Assembly (NCBI RefSeq): GCF_030811455.1
Contig: NZ_JAUSQU010000001.1
Coordinates: 6,944,001 to 7,008,000, forward strand
Origin: Streptosporangium lutulentum
GTDB taxonomy: Bacteria; Actinomycetota; Actinomycetes; Streptosporangiales; Streptosporangiaceae
DNA length: 64,000 bases
Direction of reading: 5' to 3'
The translations under genes were made by a program, and so were the position numbers. The first letter of the stretch is position 1; every line of letters starts with the position of its first letter. Shown here one piece after another: positions 8,600 through 17,247 of this stretch. The notes below the pieces were generated by a model that worked only from the letters and a program-made list of their open reading frames with translations, was not told the origin of the DNA and did no database searches.

Positions 8600-9781
8600 G
8601 TGCTTTCTCCGGAATCGACCACGATCGTCCGGGCCACGTTGCCCGTGGTCGGCGGCGCCATCGAGGACATCAGCGCGCGTTTCTACGAGTCGATGTTCGC
8701 CGACAATCCCGATCTCCAGCGGAACCTGTTCAACCGGGGCAACCAGGCCAACGGCGAGCAGCGCAGCGCCCTCGCCGGATCGATCGCCGCCTTCGCCACA
8801 CTCCTGGTGGAGCGCCCCGAGGTCCGGCCGGACACGATGCTCTCCCGGATCGCCAACAAGCACGCCTCGCTCGGCATCGCCCCCGAACAGTACGTGGTGG
8901 TCCACAAATACCTCTTCGGCGCCATCGCCGAGGTGCTCGGCGACGCCGTCACCCCCGAGGTCGCGCGGGCCTGGGACGAGGTCTACTGGCTGATGGCCAA
9001 CGCGCTGATCGCCCTGGAGGCCAGACTTCTCAGCAACACGGTCGAGGGCTGGACACAGGCGACCGTGCTCCAGCGACAAGAGCAGAGCGCGGACGCGATC
9101 TCCTTCACCCTGCGGCCGTCGATCCCCCTGTCCTTCAAGCCCGGCCAGTACATCAGCGTCGCGGTCACGCTGCCCGACGGCGCGCGGCAGATCCGGCAGT
9201 ACAGCCTGTCGTCCGCCCCCGAGCGGGACGACTGGCGGATCACCGTCAAACGGGTGCGCGGCGGCGACACCCCGGAGGGCGAGGTGTCCAACTGGCTGCA
9301 CGCGAACGTCCGGGCCGGGGATGTGCTGACGGTCTCCGCGCCGTTCGGCGACCTGACCCTTCCCCCGGGTGACACCCCGCTGCTCCTCGCCTCGGCCGGA
9401 ATCGGCGCCACCCCCATCCTGTCGATGGTCGAGCACCTCGCGGCCACCGGTTCCACCCGCCCGGTCACCGTGGTCCACGCCGACCGCGCCCCGGCCGACC
9501 ACGCCCACCGGGAGGAGCTCACGCGACTGGTCGACGACCTGCCCGACGCCACCCTGCACCGGTGGTACGAGACACCGTGCGAGTACTCCTGCTCGCCGGC
9601 GCCCAACGTCGGCACCGTCGACCTGGCCGGCGTCGATCTCCCCGACCGGGTGGTGGCCTACCTCTGCGGACCGCTGCCGTTCATGCGCGGCGTCCGCTCC
9701 CAGCTGCTCCGCCGTGGAGTGCCCGCCTCCGACATCCACTACGAGGTGTTCGGCCCCGACCTCTGGCTCGGCAGGGACTGA
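8600..9781 (+). CDS. hmp: Flavohaemoprotein, nitric oxide dioxygenase
   Basis: This 393-residue enzyme converts NO and O2 to nitrate with NAD(P)H in the cytosol. It has an N-terminal globin domain (Tyr 29 and Gln 54 in the distal pocket, proximal His 88 in ANKHASLGI), an FAD-binding barrel with the RQYSLSS motif, and an NAD-binding domain with GIGATPILSM and CGPLPFM. The length is normal for the family. The GTG start at 8600 is set by GGAGG at 8590-8594; a TTG at 8588 would add four residues and place the start inside the ribosome-binding site. It lies 72 bases after nsrR and should be induced by NO. Confidence 0.96.
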   Translation: MLSPESTTIVRATLPVVGGAIEDISARFYESMFADNPDLQRNLFNRGNQANGEQRSALAGSIAAFATLLVERPEVRPDTMLSRIANKHASLGIAPEQYVVVHKYLFGAIAEVLGDAVTPEVARAWDEVYWLMANALIALEARLLSNTVEGWTQATVLQRQEQSADAISFTLRPSIPLSFKPGQYISVAVTLPDGARQIRQYSLSSAPERDDWRITVKRVRGGDTPEGEVSNWLHANVRAGDVLTVSAPFGDLTLPPGDTPLLLASAGIGATPILSMVEHLAATGSTRPVTVVHADRAPADHAHREELTRLVDDLPDATLHRWYETPCEYSCSPAPNVGTVDLAGVDLPDRVVAYLCGPLPFMRGVRSQLLRRGVPASDIHYEVFGPDLWLGRD

Positions 9782-9897
9782 CCGGACGGACGCCGACGCT
9801 GTGGCCGCCGATCACCGGAGCATCCGCGACGGCCGTTCCACCTGAAGAACCATCCGGTACCGAGGTGGAGGCGAGACCGAGAAATCGGCCGAAGAGG

Positions 9898-11226
9898 TCA
9901 ACCGGCCACCAGGGGACCGCGCCGCGCGCGGCGGGTGGAGAGCAGGCTGCCCGCCAGGCCACTCACCGCGCACAGCCCGAGCACGGCCAGATACTGCGGC
10001 ACCGAGTAGACGAATCCGGCCTCACCCGTACCCGCCAGGCTGAGCGCCACCAGCGAGACGACCGCGATGCCGGTGCCCAGCAGCGCGCCCGAGCACGTCA
10101 CGATCGCCGACTCCCAGCAGATCGCCCGGGTCAGCTGCGCGGGAGTGATCCCGGCCGCACGCAGCAGACGCAACTCGTCGGCGCGGTCGCCCATCGACAT
10201 GGCCGAGGAGTTCAGCACCGAGATCACCGTGTAGAGCACCGCCGATCCGATCAGCACCGGAAGCCCCCAGGCGTCCGGCCCCGTTCGCTGGATCCCGGAC
10301 GCGGCGTCCGAGGTCGCGACCGCGAACAGGAACGTGCAGGCGAGCGCGATCGTCAGCATGATCGGCGAGGCCGTGGAGGTCGCCCGGCGAGGCTGGGTCA
10401 GCACCGCCGCCCGAGCCAGCTCGCCGGGGCCCGGATCGAGCGCGGCCAACGGAGCTCCGATGACCCAGGCCATCGCACGCAACAGGACGGGACCGAGCGC
10501 CGAGCCCGCCACGCAGAGCGACGCCGCCCCGCCGAGCGCCAGCTCCATCCCGCGTTCCCCGCCGTGCTCCGTGGCGAGGAAGAGCAGCACGACGCCGCCG
10601 GCCACGGTGAGGACGCCTACCGTCGCACGGCTCCGGGACAGCAGTCCGGCCTGGGCCGCGACCTCCTGCAGCACCTCCAGCGGGGCCACCCGTGAGGCCT
10701 TGCGGGAGGCGCTCGTCGCGGCGACCATCGTGACGATCAGCCCTACCGCGGCGGACCACACGAAAGGCCCGGCGGTGACCCGCAGGTGAAACCCCGAGGG
10801 CGCCAGCCCCGTCGCCACGAGCGCCCCCGCGAGCGCCTGCCCGTAGAGCACCGCGAGCACGCTACCCGCCACCGTCGCCATGACGGCGACGACCATCGCC
10901 TCCGCGGTGACCACCCGGCGCACCTGGCCTGGTGTCATGCCGACGGTCCGCAGCAGCCCCCACTGCCGGCGTTGCTGCATCACGTGGAAGCTCAGTGTCC
11001 CGGCGACGACGAAGATCGAGACGAGCCCGGAGAGGACGGCCATCAGCGCCAGCAGGGACACCACCGTGTCCATGTCGGGGTGACCCGCCTCGCGCACCGT
11101 GTCCGCGGAGACCAGCAGCAGACCGCTGCCGCCCACGAGCGCGACGGCCAGCGAGACGGCCGCGAACGCCGCGGCGAAGGCCGTCTTCTGCCGCCGCACG
11201 TTGTTCCATGCCAGTACGGCGAGCAT
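9898..11226 (-). CDS. ABC transporter permease, FtsX/MacB type
   Basis: A 442-residue permease with about eight to ten hydrophobic segments and two FtsX-like repeats: SFHVMQQRRQWGLLRTVGMTPGQVRR in the first half and SMGDRADELRLLRAAGITPAQLTR in the second are the cytoplasmic coupling stretches. It is about half the size of the common actinobacterial double-FtsX permeases and lacks the large extracytoplasmic MacB domain, leaving only short loops. The ATG at 11226 shares its A with the TGA of the ATPase gene, so the pair is translationally coupled. Export of a peptide, lipid or drug is likely; the substrate is unknown. Confidence 0.88.
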   Translation of the reverse strand: MLAVLAWNNVRRQKTAFAAAFAAVSLAVALVGGSGLLLVSADTVREAGHPDMDTVVSLLALMAVLSGLVSIFVVAGTLSFHVMQQRRQWGLLRTVGMTPGQVRRVVTAEAMVVAVMATVAGSVLAVLYGQALAGALVATGLAPSGFHLRVTAGPFVWSAAVGLIVTMVAATSASRKASRVAPLEVLQEVAAQAGLLSRSRATVGVLTVAGGVVLLFLATEHGGERGMELALGGAASLCVAGSALGPVLLRAMAWVIGAPLAALDPGPGELARAAVLTQPRRATSTASPIMLTIALACTFLFAVATSDAASGIQRTGPDAWGLPVLIGSAVLYTVISVLNSSAMSMGDRADELRLLRAAGITPAQLTRAICWESAIVTCSGALLGTGIAVVSLVALSLAGTGEAGFVYSVPQYLAVLGLCAVSGLAGSLLSTRRARRGPLVAG

Positions 11227-11975
11227 CAGCGCCGCTTCCCCTCGTCGAGCCCGGTCAGACGCGCCGTCACCTGTGCCGCGGAGGGACGGTCGAGCTCGTC
11301 GACGATCCGGCCGTCGGTCAGGAACAGCACCCGGTCCGCCCACATCGCGGCGTCCGGGTCGTGGGTGACCATCACCACGGTCTGTTCGTGATCGTCCACC
11401 GCCTCTCTCAGCAGGGTGAGGACCTCTCTGCCGGTGTTGCGGTCGAGCGCGCCGGTCGGTTCGTCCGCGAAGATCACGTCCGGCCGGCTCAGCAACGCCC
11501 GCGCGATCGCCACCCGCTGTTGCTGCCCGCCGGACAACTGGGCCGGCCGGTGCCTCTCCCGCCCGGTCAGCCCGACCCGGTCGAGCACCTCCTGCACCCG
11601 TGCTCCGTCCGGCCGCCGTCGGCCGAGGCGCGTCGGCAGCACGACGTTCTGCCGGGCGGTCAGCGAGGGCACGAGGTTGAACGCCTGGAACACCATGCCG
11701 ATGCGATCCCGGCGCATCACCGCCAGCTGCGCCTCCGACAGCCGGGAGATGTCGGTGTCCCCGACGGAGACCGTGCCCGCCTGGGGGCGGTCGAGCCCGG
11801 CGCCGCACTGCAGCAACGTGCTCTTCCCCGAGCCCGACGGTCCCATCACGGCGGTGAACGTGCCACGGCGAAAGGCCACGCTGACCTCTCGCAGCGCGGC
11901 CACCTCTGTCGAGCCGCGTCCGTACGTCCTGGTCACCCGGTCCAGCCGGACCGCGAATTCTTGATCATCGTTCAC
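11226..11975 (-). CDS. ABC transporter ATP-binding protein, LolD/MacB-like
   Basis: A 249-residue ATPase of the LolD/MacB/SalX class. It shows Walker A GPSGSGKST, Q-loop VFQAFNLVPSLT, signature LSGGQQQRVAIARAL, Walker B VIFADEPTGALD and the H-loop VMVTHDP. GTG 11975 is chosen because homology to the family starts a few residues later (FAVRLDRVTRTYG); a longer frame from 12164 adds an unconserved stretch that crosses the repeats upstream. It drives the permease encoded immediately downstream. No two-component system is adjacent. Confidence 0.9.
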   Translation of the reverse strand: MNDDQEFAVRLDRVTRTYGRGSTEVAALREVSVAFRRGTFTAVMGPSGSGKSTLLQCGAGLDRPQAGTVSVGDTDISRLSEAQLAVMRRDRIGMVFQAFNLVPSLTARQNVVLPTRLGRRRPDGARVQEVLDRVGLTGRERHRPAQLSGGQQQRVAIARALLSRPDVIFADEPTGALDRNTGREVLTLLREAVDDHEQTVVMVTHDPDAAMWADRVLFLTDGRIVDELDRPSAAQVTARLTGLDEGKRR

Positions 11976-12313
11976 ATGATCAACAATCTCGCCTCCCGGC
12001 CCGGCGTCCCATCGGGGATGTCCCTGGTTCACCCCTTGGCCGCACCCCGGAAACGCGGTTGGAGGACACACATGACCGCTGTCACCTTCAGCGGTGCCAT
12101 GCGACTCCACTGCATCGGTGCCCCCACGAAAACACGGGTGGAGGACACCCGTGATCGCCTTCACGGGACGGCCACAGCCGCGCGGCCCCTGGCCGGGTCG
12201 TAGTACGCAGGCGGAGTGCCCGTCGTCGTGACTCCGGTCGCCCTCGGCGGAGCCGTACGGGCAACGAGGTCAGGCCGGCGCCGGCCTGCGAACGGCCGGC
12301 GCCGGTGGGACGG
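11976..12313. other. Intergenic region with an imperfect duplicated segment
   Basis: Between the exporter genes and the aldehyde dehydrogenase genes. Two imperfect copies of a ~35-base segment start at 12051 (AAACGCGGTTGGAGGACACA) and 12129 (AAACACGGGTGGAGGACACC). The second copy holds a perfect 8-bp hairpin (12133-12153). On the plus strand each copy looks like a ribosome-binding site (GGAGGA) before ATG 12072 or GTG 12151; the ATG opens a 43-codon frame to 12203 whose product I do not recognise. No confident gene. Confidence 0.4.
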
Positions 12314-13234
12314 TCAGGCGCCGGTGGGGTGCCAGACGGTCTTGGTCTCCAGGAAGGCCGTCAGCCGCCTGGTGCCGGGGTCGGCGGACCAGTCGGTCTT
12401 ACCGGGACGGAAGACGCGCTTGAGGTTCTCCGCCGCCGCCTCCTCACACGCGATCGCCAGGTTCTCGTCGCCGACCCCGGTGAGGTCGAGGGCGTTGACG
12501 TCCATGTGCGCGGCCAGCCAGGGAGCGATCTCCTTCACCGAACCGGTGAGGACGTTGACCACCCCGGCGGGCAGGTCGGAGGTGGCCAGCACCTCGGCCA
12601 GGGTGATCGACGGCAGGGGTGCCCGTTCGCTGGCGATCACGACGCAGGTGTTGCCCGTGACGATCACCGGGGCGATCACCGAGACGAGCCCGAGCAGCGG
12701 CTCGTCGGGGGCGACCACCGCGACCACGCCGGTCGGCTCCGGCGAGGAGACGTTGAAGTACGGCCCGGCGACCGGGTTGGTCGACCCGGTGACCGCGGCG
12801 ATCTTGTCCGCCCAGCCCGCGTACCAGACCAGCCGGTCGACGGCCGCGTCCACGACCTCGCCGGCCTTCTTCGTCCCGGTCTCCGACAGCTCGGCGGCGA
12901 ACTGGGCCCTGCGGCTCTCCAGCATCTCGGCGACGCGGTAGAGGACCTGCCCCCGGTTGTACGGCGTCGCGCCCGACCAGCCTCCGAACGCCTTGCGCGC
13001 GGCGGTCACCGCGTCGCGGGCGTCCTTGCGGGAGGCCTTGGACGCGTTGGCCAGGAAGTCGCCCTTGGAGGAGGTCACGACGTAGGACCTTCCGCTCTCC
13101 GAACGCGGGAACGCCCCGCCGATGTACAGCTTGTACGTCTTCCGTACGGCCAGCCGCGCGGAGTCACGACTCTGGTCGCGCCCGCCCGGGTGCTCGGCGG
13201 CCCGCGCCCGGCTCGGCCTCTCCGTCTTACTCAT
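12314..13234 (-). CDS. Short aldehyde dehydrogenase-like protein, probably inactive
   Basis: A 306-residue protein that aligns with the NAD-binding half of aldehyde dehydrogenases (KLYIGGAF, AFGGWSGATPYNRGQVLYRVAEM, DLPAGVVNVLTG). It stops before the region that carries the catalytic Cys: no GQxC motif is present, and where ELGG would hold the general base it reads DLTGVGDEN. Typical members are about 475-500 residues. The neighbour 13426-14850 is a full-length active paralogue and deoC follows, so this is likely a structural or regulatory partner rather than an enzyme, or it is on the way to loss. The frame is clean and the composition normal, which argues for selection. Confidence 0.8.
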   Translation of the reverse strand: MSKTERPSRARAAEHPGGRDQSRDSARLAVRKTYKLYIGGAFPRSESGRSYVVTSSKGDFLANASKASRKDARDAVTAARKAFGGWSGATPYNRGQVLYRVAEMLESRRAQFAAELSETGTKKAGEVVDAAVDRLVWYAGWADKIAAVTGSTNPVAGPYFNVSSPEPTGVVAVVAPDEPLLGLVSVIAPVIVTGNTCVVIASERAPLPSITLAEVLATSDLPAGVVNVLTGSVKEIAPWLAAHMDVNALDLTGVGDENLAIACEEAAAENLKRVFRPGKTDWSADPGTRRLTAFLETKTVWHPTGA

Positions 13235-13425
13235 TTCCCGGCCCTCTCCACATGCTTTCCTGCTCTGCCAGCCGTGCCGGAACGAAGATCTGACCGCAGC
13301 GGCTCACCCCGCACCGGTGGGCGAACCAGCCGTGCGGCCTCGGGCGGCCGGCGCGGGCGAAGTCGTGGCCTCGCGTGCTCTGGGCACGGCGGGCGCGGCG
13401 TCCGGCCCTGCCGGCTCCCTGATGG

Positions 13426-14850
13426 TCACACATCGAGATACGCCTCCAGCCCGTGCCGCCCGCCCTCTCGCCCGTATCCGGACTCCTTGTAGCCGCCGAA
13501 CGGGGAGGTGGGGTCGAACCTGTTGAAGGTGTTGGACCACACGACGCCGGCGCGGAGCTTGCTCGCCATCCACAGGATGCGCGAGCCCTTCTCCGTCCAG
13601 ACCCCCGCGGACAGGCCGAACGGGGTGTTGTTGGCCTTCTCCACGGCCTCGTCCGGGGTACGGAAGGTCAGCACGGACAGGACCGGGCCGAAGACCTCCT
13701 CCCGGGCGATCCGGTGCGACTGCGCGACGCCGGTGAAGATGGTCGGCGGGAACCAGAAGCCCTTGTCGGGCAGCGAGCACGCCGGGGACCAGCGGTCGGC
13801 GCCCTCCAGCTCGCCGGCGTCCGACAGCTCACGGATCTTGGCGAGCTGGGCCGCGGAGTTGATCGCGCCGATGTCGGTGTTCTTGTCCAGCGGGTCGCCC
13901 AGGCGGAGCGTGCCGAGCCGCCGCTTCAGGGAGTCGAGCAGTTCCGTCGCGATCGACTCCTGGACCAGCAGCCGGGAACCCGCGCAGCAGACGTGGCCCT
14001 GGTTGAAGAAGATCCCGTTGACGATGCCCTCGACGGCCTGGTCGAGCGCGGCGTCCTCGAAGACGATGTTGGCGGCCTTGCCGCCGAGCTCCAGGGTGAC
14101 CTTCTTGCCCGACCCCGCGACCGACCGGGCGATCTGGCGGCCGACCTCGGTGGAGCCGGTGAAGGCGACCTTGTTGACGTCGGGGTGGTTCACCAGGGCC
14201 GCGCCGGTCTCACCCGCGCCGGTCACGATGTTGACCACGCCGGGCGGGAGGTCGGCCTGCCGGCAGATCTCCGCGAACAGCAGCGCGGTCAGCGGGGTGG
14301 TCTCGGCCGGCTTGAGGACGACCGTGTTCCCGCAGGCCAGCGCGGGAGCGATCTTCCACGCGAGCATGAGCAGCGGGAAGTTCCAGGGGATGACCTGACC
14401 GGCCACGCCGAGCGGACGCGGGTCGGCGCCGTATCCGGCGTATCCGAGCTTGTCCGCCCAGCCCGCGTAGTAGAAGAAGTGCGCCGCCACCAGGGGGAGG
14501 TCCACGTCACGGGACTCGCGGATGGGCTTGCCGTTGTCCAGGGACTCCAGCACGGCCAGCTCGCGCGAGCGCTCCTGGATGATGCGCGCGATCCGGAACA
14601 GGTATTTGGCCCGCTCGGAACCGGGCATCGCCGACCAGGTGCCGAACGCCTTGCGCGCGGCCTGGACGGCGCGGTCCACGTCCTCCTCGGACGCCGTGGC
14701 CACCTCGGCCAGGACCTCCTCGGAGGCGGGGTTGATCGTCTTGAAGGATTTTCCCGTCCCGTCGGCGAACTCGCCGTCGATGAACAGACCGTAGGACGGC
14801 TGGATGTCGACGACGTCGCGGGACTCGGGGGCCGGTGCGTATTCGAACAT
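13426..14850 (-). CDS. Aldehyde dehydrogenase
   Basis: A complete 474-residue NAD(P)-dependent aldehyde dehydrogenase. Conserved elements are WNFP (Asn 157), VLKPAE (Lys 180), the FTGST nucleotide motif, the general base Glu 254 in LELGGK and the catalytic Cys 288 in QGHVCCAGSR. It starts 3 bases after the deoC stop and so is cotranscribed. DeoC releases acetaldehyde and glyceraldehyde 3-phosphate from deoxyribose 5-phosphate, so acetaldehyde or another short aldehyde is a plausible substrate; that link is inference from context. Confidence 0.94.
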   Translation of the reverse strand: MFEYAPAPESRDVVDIQPSYGLFIDGEFADGTGKSFKTINPASEEVLAEVATASEEDVDRAVQAARKAFGTWSAMPGSERAKYLFRIARIIQERSRELAVLESLDNGKPIRESRDVDLPLVAAHFFYYAGWADKLGYAGYGADPRPLGVAGQVIPWNFPLLMLAWKIAPALACGNTVVLKPAETTPLTALLFAEICRQADLPPGVVNIVTGAGETGAALVNHPDVNKVAFTGSTEVGRQIARSVAGSGKKVTLELGGKAANIVFEDAALDQAVEGIVNGIFFNQGHVCCAGSRLLVQESIATELLDSLKRRLGTLRLGDPLDKNTDIGAINSAAQLAKIRELSDAGELEGADRWSPACSLPDKGFWFPPTIFTGVAQSHRIAREEVFGPVLSVLTFRTPDEAVEKANNTPFGLSAGVWTEKGSRILWMASKLRAGVVWSNTFNRFDPTSPFGGYKESGYGREGGRHGLEAYLDV

Positions 14851-14853
14851 CGC

Positions 14854-15792
14854 TCAGTCCAGGGTGAAGTAGTCGGGGCCCGCGTACCTGCCGGTGGCCA
14901 TCTTCTGGCGCTGCATCAGCAGGTCGTTGAGCAGGGAGGACGCGCCGAGGCGGAACCAGTCGGGGCTCAGCCAGCCCTCACCGGCCGTCTCGTTGACCAG
15001 GACGAGCATCTTGACGGCGTCCTTGGTGGTCCGGATGCCGCCCGCGGGCTTCACCCCGACCTTGCGGCCCGTCGTCGCGAGGAAGTCACGGACCGCCTCC
15101 AGCATGATCAGCGTCACCGGGAGGGTCGCGGCGGGCTGGACCTTGCCCGTGGAGGTCTTGATGAAGTCGCCCCCGGCCAGCATGGCCAGCCAGGACGCAC
15201 GCCGTACGTTGTCGTAGGTGGAGAGTTCGCCGGTCTCCAGGATCACCTTCAGGTGCGCGTCGCCGCACGCGGCCTTGATCGCGACGATCTCCTCGAAGAC
15301 CTTCATGTAGTCGCCCGCGAGGAACGCGCCCCGGTCGATGACCATGTCGATCTCGTCGGCCCCGGCCGCCACCGCGAGCGCGGTCTCGGTGGTCTTGATG
15401 TCGAGGGAGGAGCGTCCGCTGGGGAAGGACGTCGCGACGCTGGCCACCTTGACGCCGGACCCCTTCAGGGCGTCCACCGCCTGGGCCACCAGGTCGGGGT
15501 AGACGCACACCGCGGCCACCTTCGGCACGGAGGGGTCGCCCGGGTCGGGGTGGACGGCCTTGGCGCACATCGCGCGAACCTTGCCCGGAGTGTCGGCTCC
15601 CTCAAGGGTCGTCAGGTCCACCATGCGGATGGCCAGGTCGATGGCCTCCGCCTTGGCGGTTGTTTTGATCGATCGGGTTCCGAGCATCGCGGCCCGCTGG
15701 TCGGCGCCCACGCGGTCCACACCGGGCAGGCCCTGCAGGAAGCTCCGCAGCGTGACGTTGGACGAAGCCACGTCGGCGAGCGAAGTAGTCAT
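14854..15792 (-). CDS. deoC: Deoxyribose-phosphate aldolase
   Basis: DeoC cleaves 2-deoxyribose 5-phosphate to glyceraldehyde 3-phosphate and acetaldehyde during nucleoside catabolism. The 312-residue protein has the Schiff-base Lys 212 in DFIKTSTGK and the proton-relay Lys 248 in VGVKPAGGIR. It is longer than the E. coli enzyme because of an N-terminal helix and a C-terminal tail (MQRQKMATGRYAGPDYF), as is common in actinobacteria. ATG 15792 is chosen; the frame stays open to 15861 but without a better ribosome-binding site. It is the first gene of the deoC-aldH-aldH operon. Confidence 0.95.
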   Translation of the reverse strand: MTTSLADVASSNVTLRSFLQGLPGVDRVGADQRAAMLGTRSIKTTAKAEAIDLAIRMVDLTTLEGADTPGKVRAMCAKAVHPDPGDPSVPKVAAVCVYPDLVAQAVDALKGSGVKVASVATSFPSGRSSLDIKTTETALAVAAGADEIDMVIDRGAFLAGDYMKVFEEIVAIKAACGDAHLKVILETGELSTYDNVRRASWLAMLAGGDFIKTSTGKVQPAATLPVTLIMLEAVRDFLATTGRKVGVKPAGGIRTTKDAVKMLVLVNETAGEGWLSPDWFRLGASSLLNDLLMQRQKMATGRYAGPDYFTLD

Positions 15793-16234
15793 AGTTGACA
15801 CCACCCCAGCATGCCGACTGGTGTGATTAGTTCCAAACTGGACCCTGCCCAGCCCCATCACTCGTTTTCGTCAACATTCGCCGGGTTCGACGGCGGGACC
15901 GGGCAGGCCGCCGCACCCGGCGCCTCCGCGCTCCCCGCGTCCAACCGCGAAAAATCTTCGTTCGCGCCGCGTCCGGACGCGAGGAACCCCGCGTCCGGGC
16001 ACGAAACCGACGGTCGGCGGGCGCCTGGAACCTTCCCGAAGCCGCCGAGGCCGACCGCCGGCGGGAGCGGCTCCGGAAGACGCCCGGCAGTGGCTCCGCG
16101 CCCTCAACCCGTTCTCGTGCTCTCCCCACCGATATCGGCCGGTCGTCGCCCGGACGGAAGGTATCTGTCGGTGCCGCCTGGTTCTGTGATCGGCACAGCG
16201 CACAGGTCGGTCATGAGAGGTGGCGACGAACGTG
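15793..16234. other. Intergenic region between divergent genes
   Basis: About 440 bases separate deoC (minus) from the DUF4240 gene (plus). Open frames here look like chance GC-rich frames. A perfect 14-bp palindrome CGCGTCCGGACGCG lies at 15968-15981. Promoters for both flanking genes must lie here, but I cannot place them. Confidence 0.4.
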
Positions 16235-16768
16235 ATGGTTCAGCGATTCCCGGTGGAGCACGAGGAACGTCTCTGGGACGTGGTGGAGGCGGCCTGGGCT
16301 CCGCTGGGAGTGGAGGTCGATCAGGCACGAAGGGCGCTGACGCATGGGACGCCCGGCCCCGGCGAGGACCTTCACGGCAAGCCGCCGCTCGCCGTGGTCG
16401 AAGCCGCGCTGAAGGAGTTCCTGAGCAATCTGGGCTCCATCGGCGAGGGGCTGTCGGCGGACGAGCTGACGGATCTCGACCGGGTGGTCGAGGCCAAGCT
16501 CTACGACATCGACCGCGCGGATGTCCAAGCGGTCACCGACGGTTCCGATGACGGCTTCCTCTACGCACGCGGCTTCATCGTCGCGATGGGCCGCGACTTC
16601 TACGCCGCGGTGGCCGAGGATCCGAAGAAGGCGGTGCCGGACGCCGAGTGCGAGGGGATGTGCTACTTCTTCGCCCACCTGCACAACAAGCGCTACGGAG
16701 ACTTCCCGGACACCGGATCGGGAATCTCCCGCGAGTCGTGTTCGAACCCGGCCGGCTGGCCTTCCTGA
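16235..16768 (+). CDS. DUF4240 domain protein
   Basis: A 177-residue soluble protein. The C-terminal half (DGSDDGFLYARGFIVAMGRDFYAAVAEDPKKAV) matches the pattern of DUF4240 (SDD-x-F-x2-FR-x-W-x2-x-GR-x2-F), a family of unknown function widespread in actinobacteria; the N-terminal LWDVVEAAW helix fits the family start. ATG 16235 has GAGAGG about 14 bases upstream; GTG 16220 and 16232 are alternatives. No operon partner. Biochemical role unknown. Confidence 0.75.
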   Translation: MVQRFPVEHEERLWDVVEAAWAPLGVEVDQARRALTHGTPGPGEDLHGKPPLAVVEAALKEFLSNLGSIGEGLSADELTDLDRVVEAKLYDIDRADVQAVTDGSDDGFLYARGFIVAMGRDFYAAVAEDPKKAVPDAECEGMCYFFAHLHNKRYGDFPDTGSGISRESCSNPAGWPS

Positions 16769-16972
16769 CCCGCGCCCGCGACGCTCGTGCACGGCCTGGA
16801 CCATCCTTTCAGGACCAGTAAGGCGGCGAACCGGGATGTCTTAGGCAGTTCCTAGGCGAAGGTCGTCCGGATATAGGGCATCCGCCCGATGTGAGGGCAG
16901 GGGCCTTAGGACGAATCTTGAGTGTGTAAGGAAATCGCACCACCTGGTCACACGCTCAAGGAGAACCCAGAA

Positions 16973-17137
16973 ATGATTCCCGAGTTCCACTCGCAGATGA
17001 TCGCCCACCGCCTCGATGAGCTTCTCGCGGAGGCAGACGCCTACCGCCTCGTCCGCGAGGCGCGGGATGCCGAAAGGGAGGAGCGCCCGAAGGCCAAGCG
17101 CCGTCGGAGCCTCTTCGGCAAAATCATCCCGGCATGA
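16973..17137 (+). CDS. 54-residue small protein upstream of the LuxR ATPase
   Basis: A small basic protein: a helix rich in Leu, Ala and Glu (MIAHRLDELLAEADAYRLVREA) and an Arg/Lys-rich tail ending SLFGKIIPA. AAGGAG (16958-16963) sits 9 bases before ATG 16973, so translation is well supported. A GTG at 16922 in the same frame has no such site. A strong hairpin follows at 17151-17180, so it probably has its own transcript ending before the regulator gene. I recall similar short ORFs before LuxR-type ATPase genes in other actinomycetes, but the function is unknown. Confidence 0.7.
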   Translation: MIPEFHSQMIAHRLDELLAEADAYRLVREARDAEREERPKAKRRRSLFGKIIPA

Positions 17138-17150
17138 CCGTCGCACGAGA

Positions 17151-17180
17151 GCCCGGCCGCCTCCTCCCGCGCGGCCGGGC
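17151..17180 (+). terminator. Hairpin terminator after the small ORF
   Basis: GCCCGGCCGC (17151-17160) and GCGGCCGGGC (17171-17180) form a perfect 10-bp stem with a 10-base loop, 13 bases after the small-ORF stop. There is no T-run, as is usual for actinobacterial terminators. Confidence 0.7.
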
Positions 17181-17247
17181 CTCTCAGCCCCCTTGATCCG
17201 GTTTCGCCGAACGATAAACCAGAAGAAGACCACCCATAGGGCATGAC

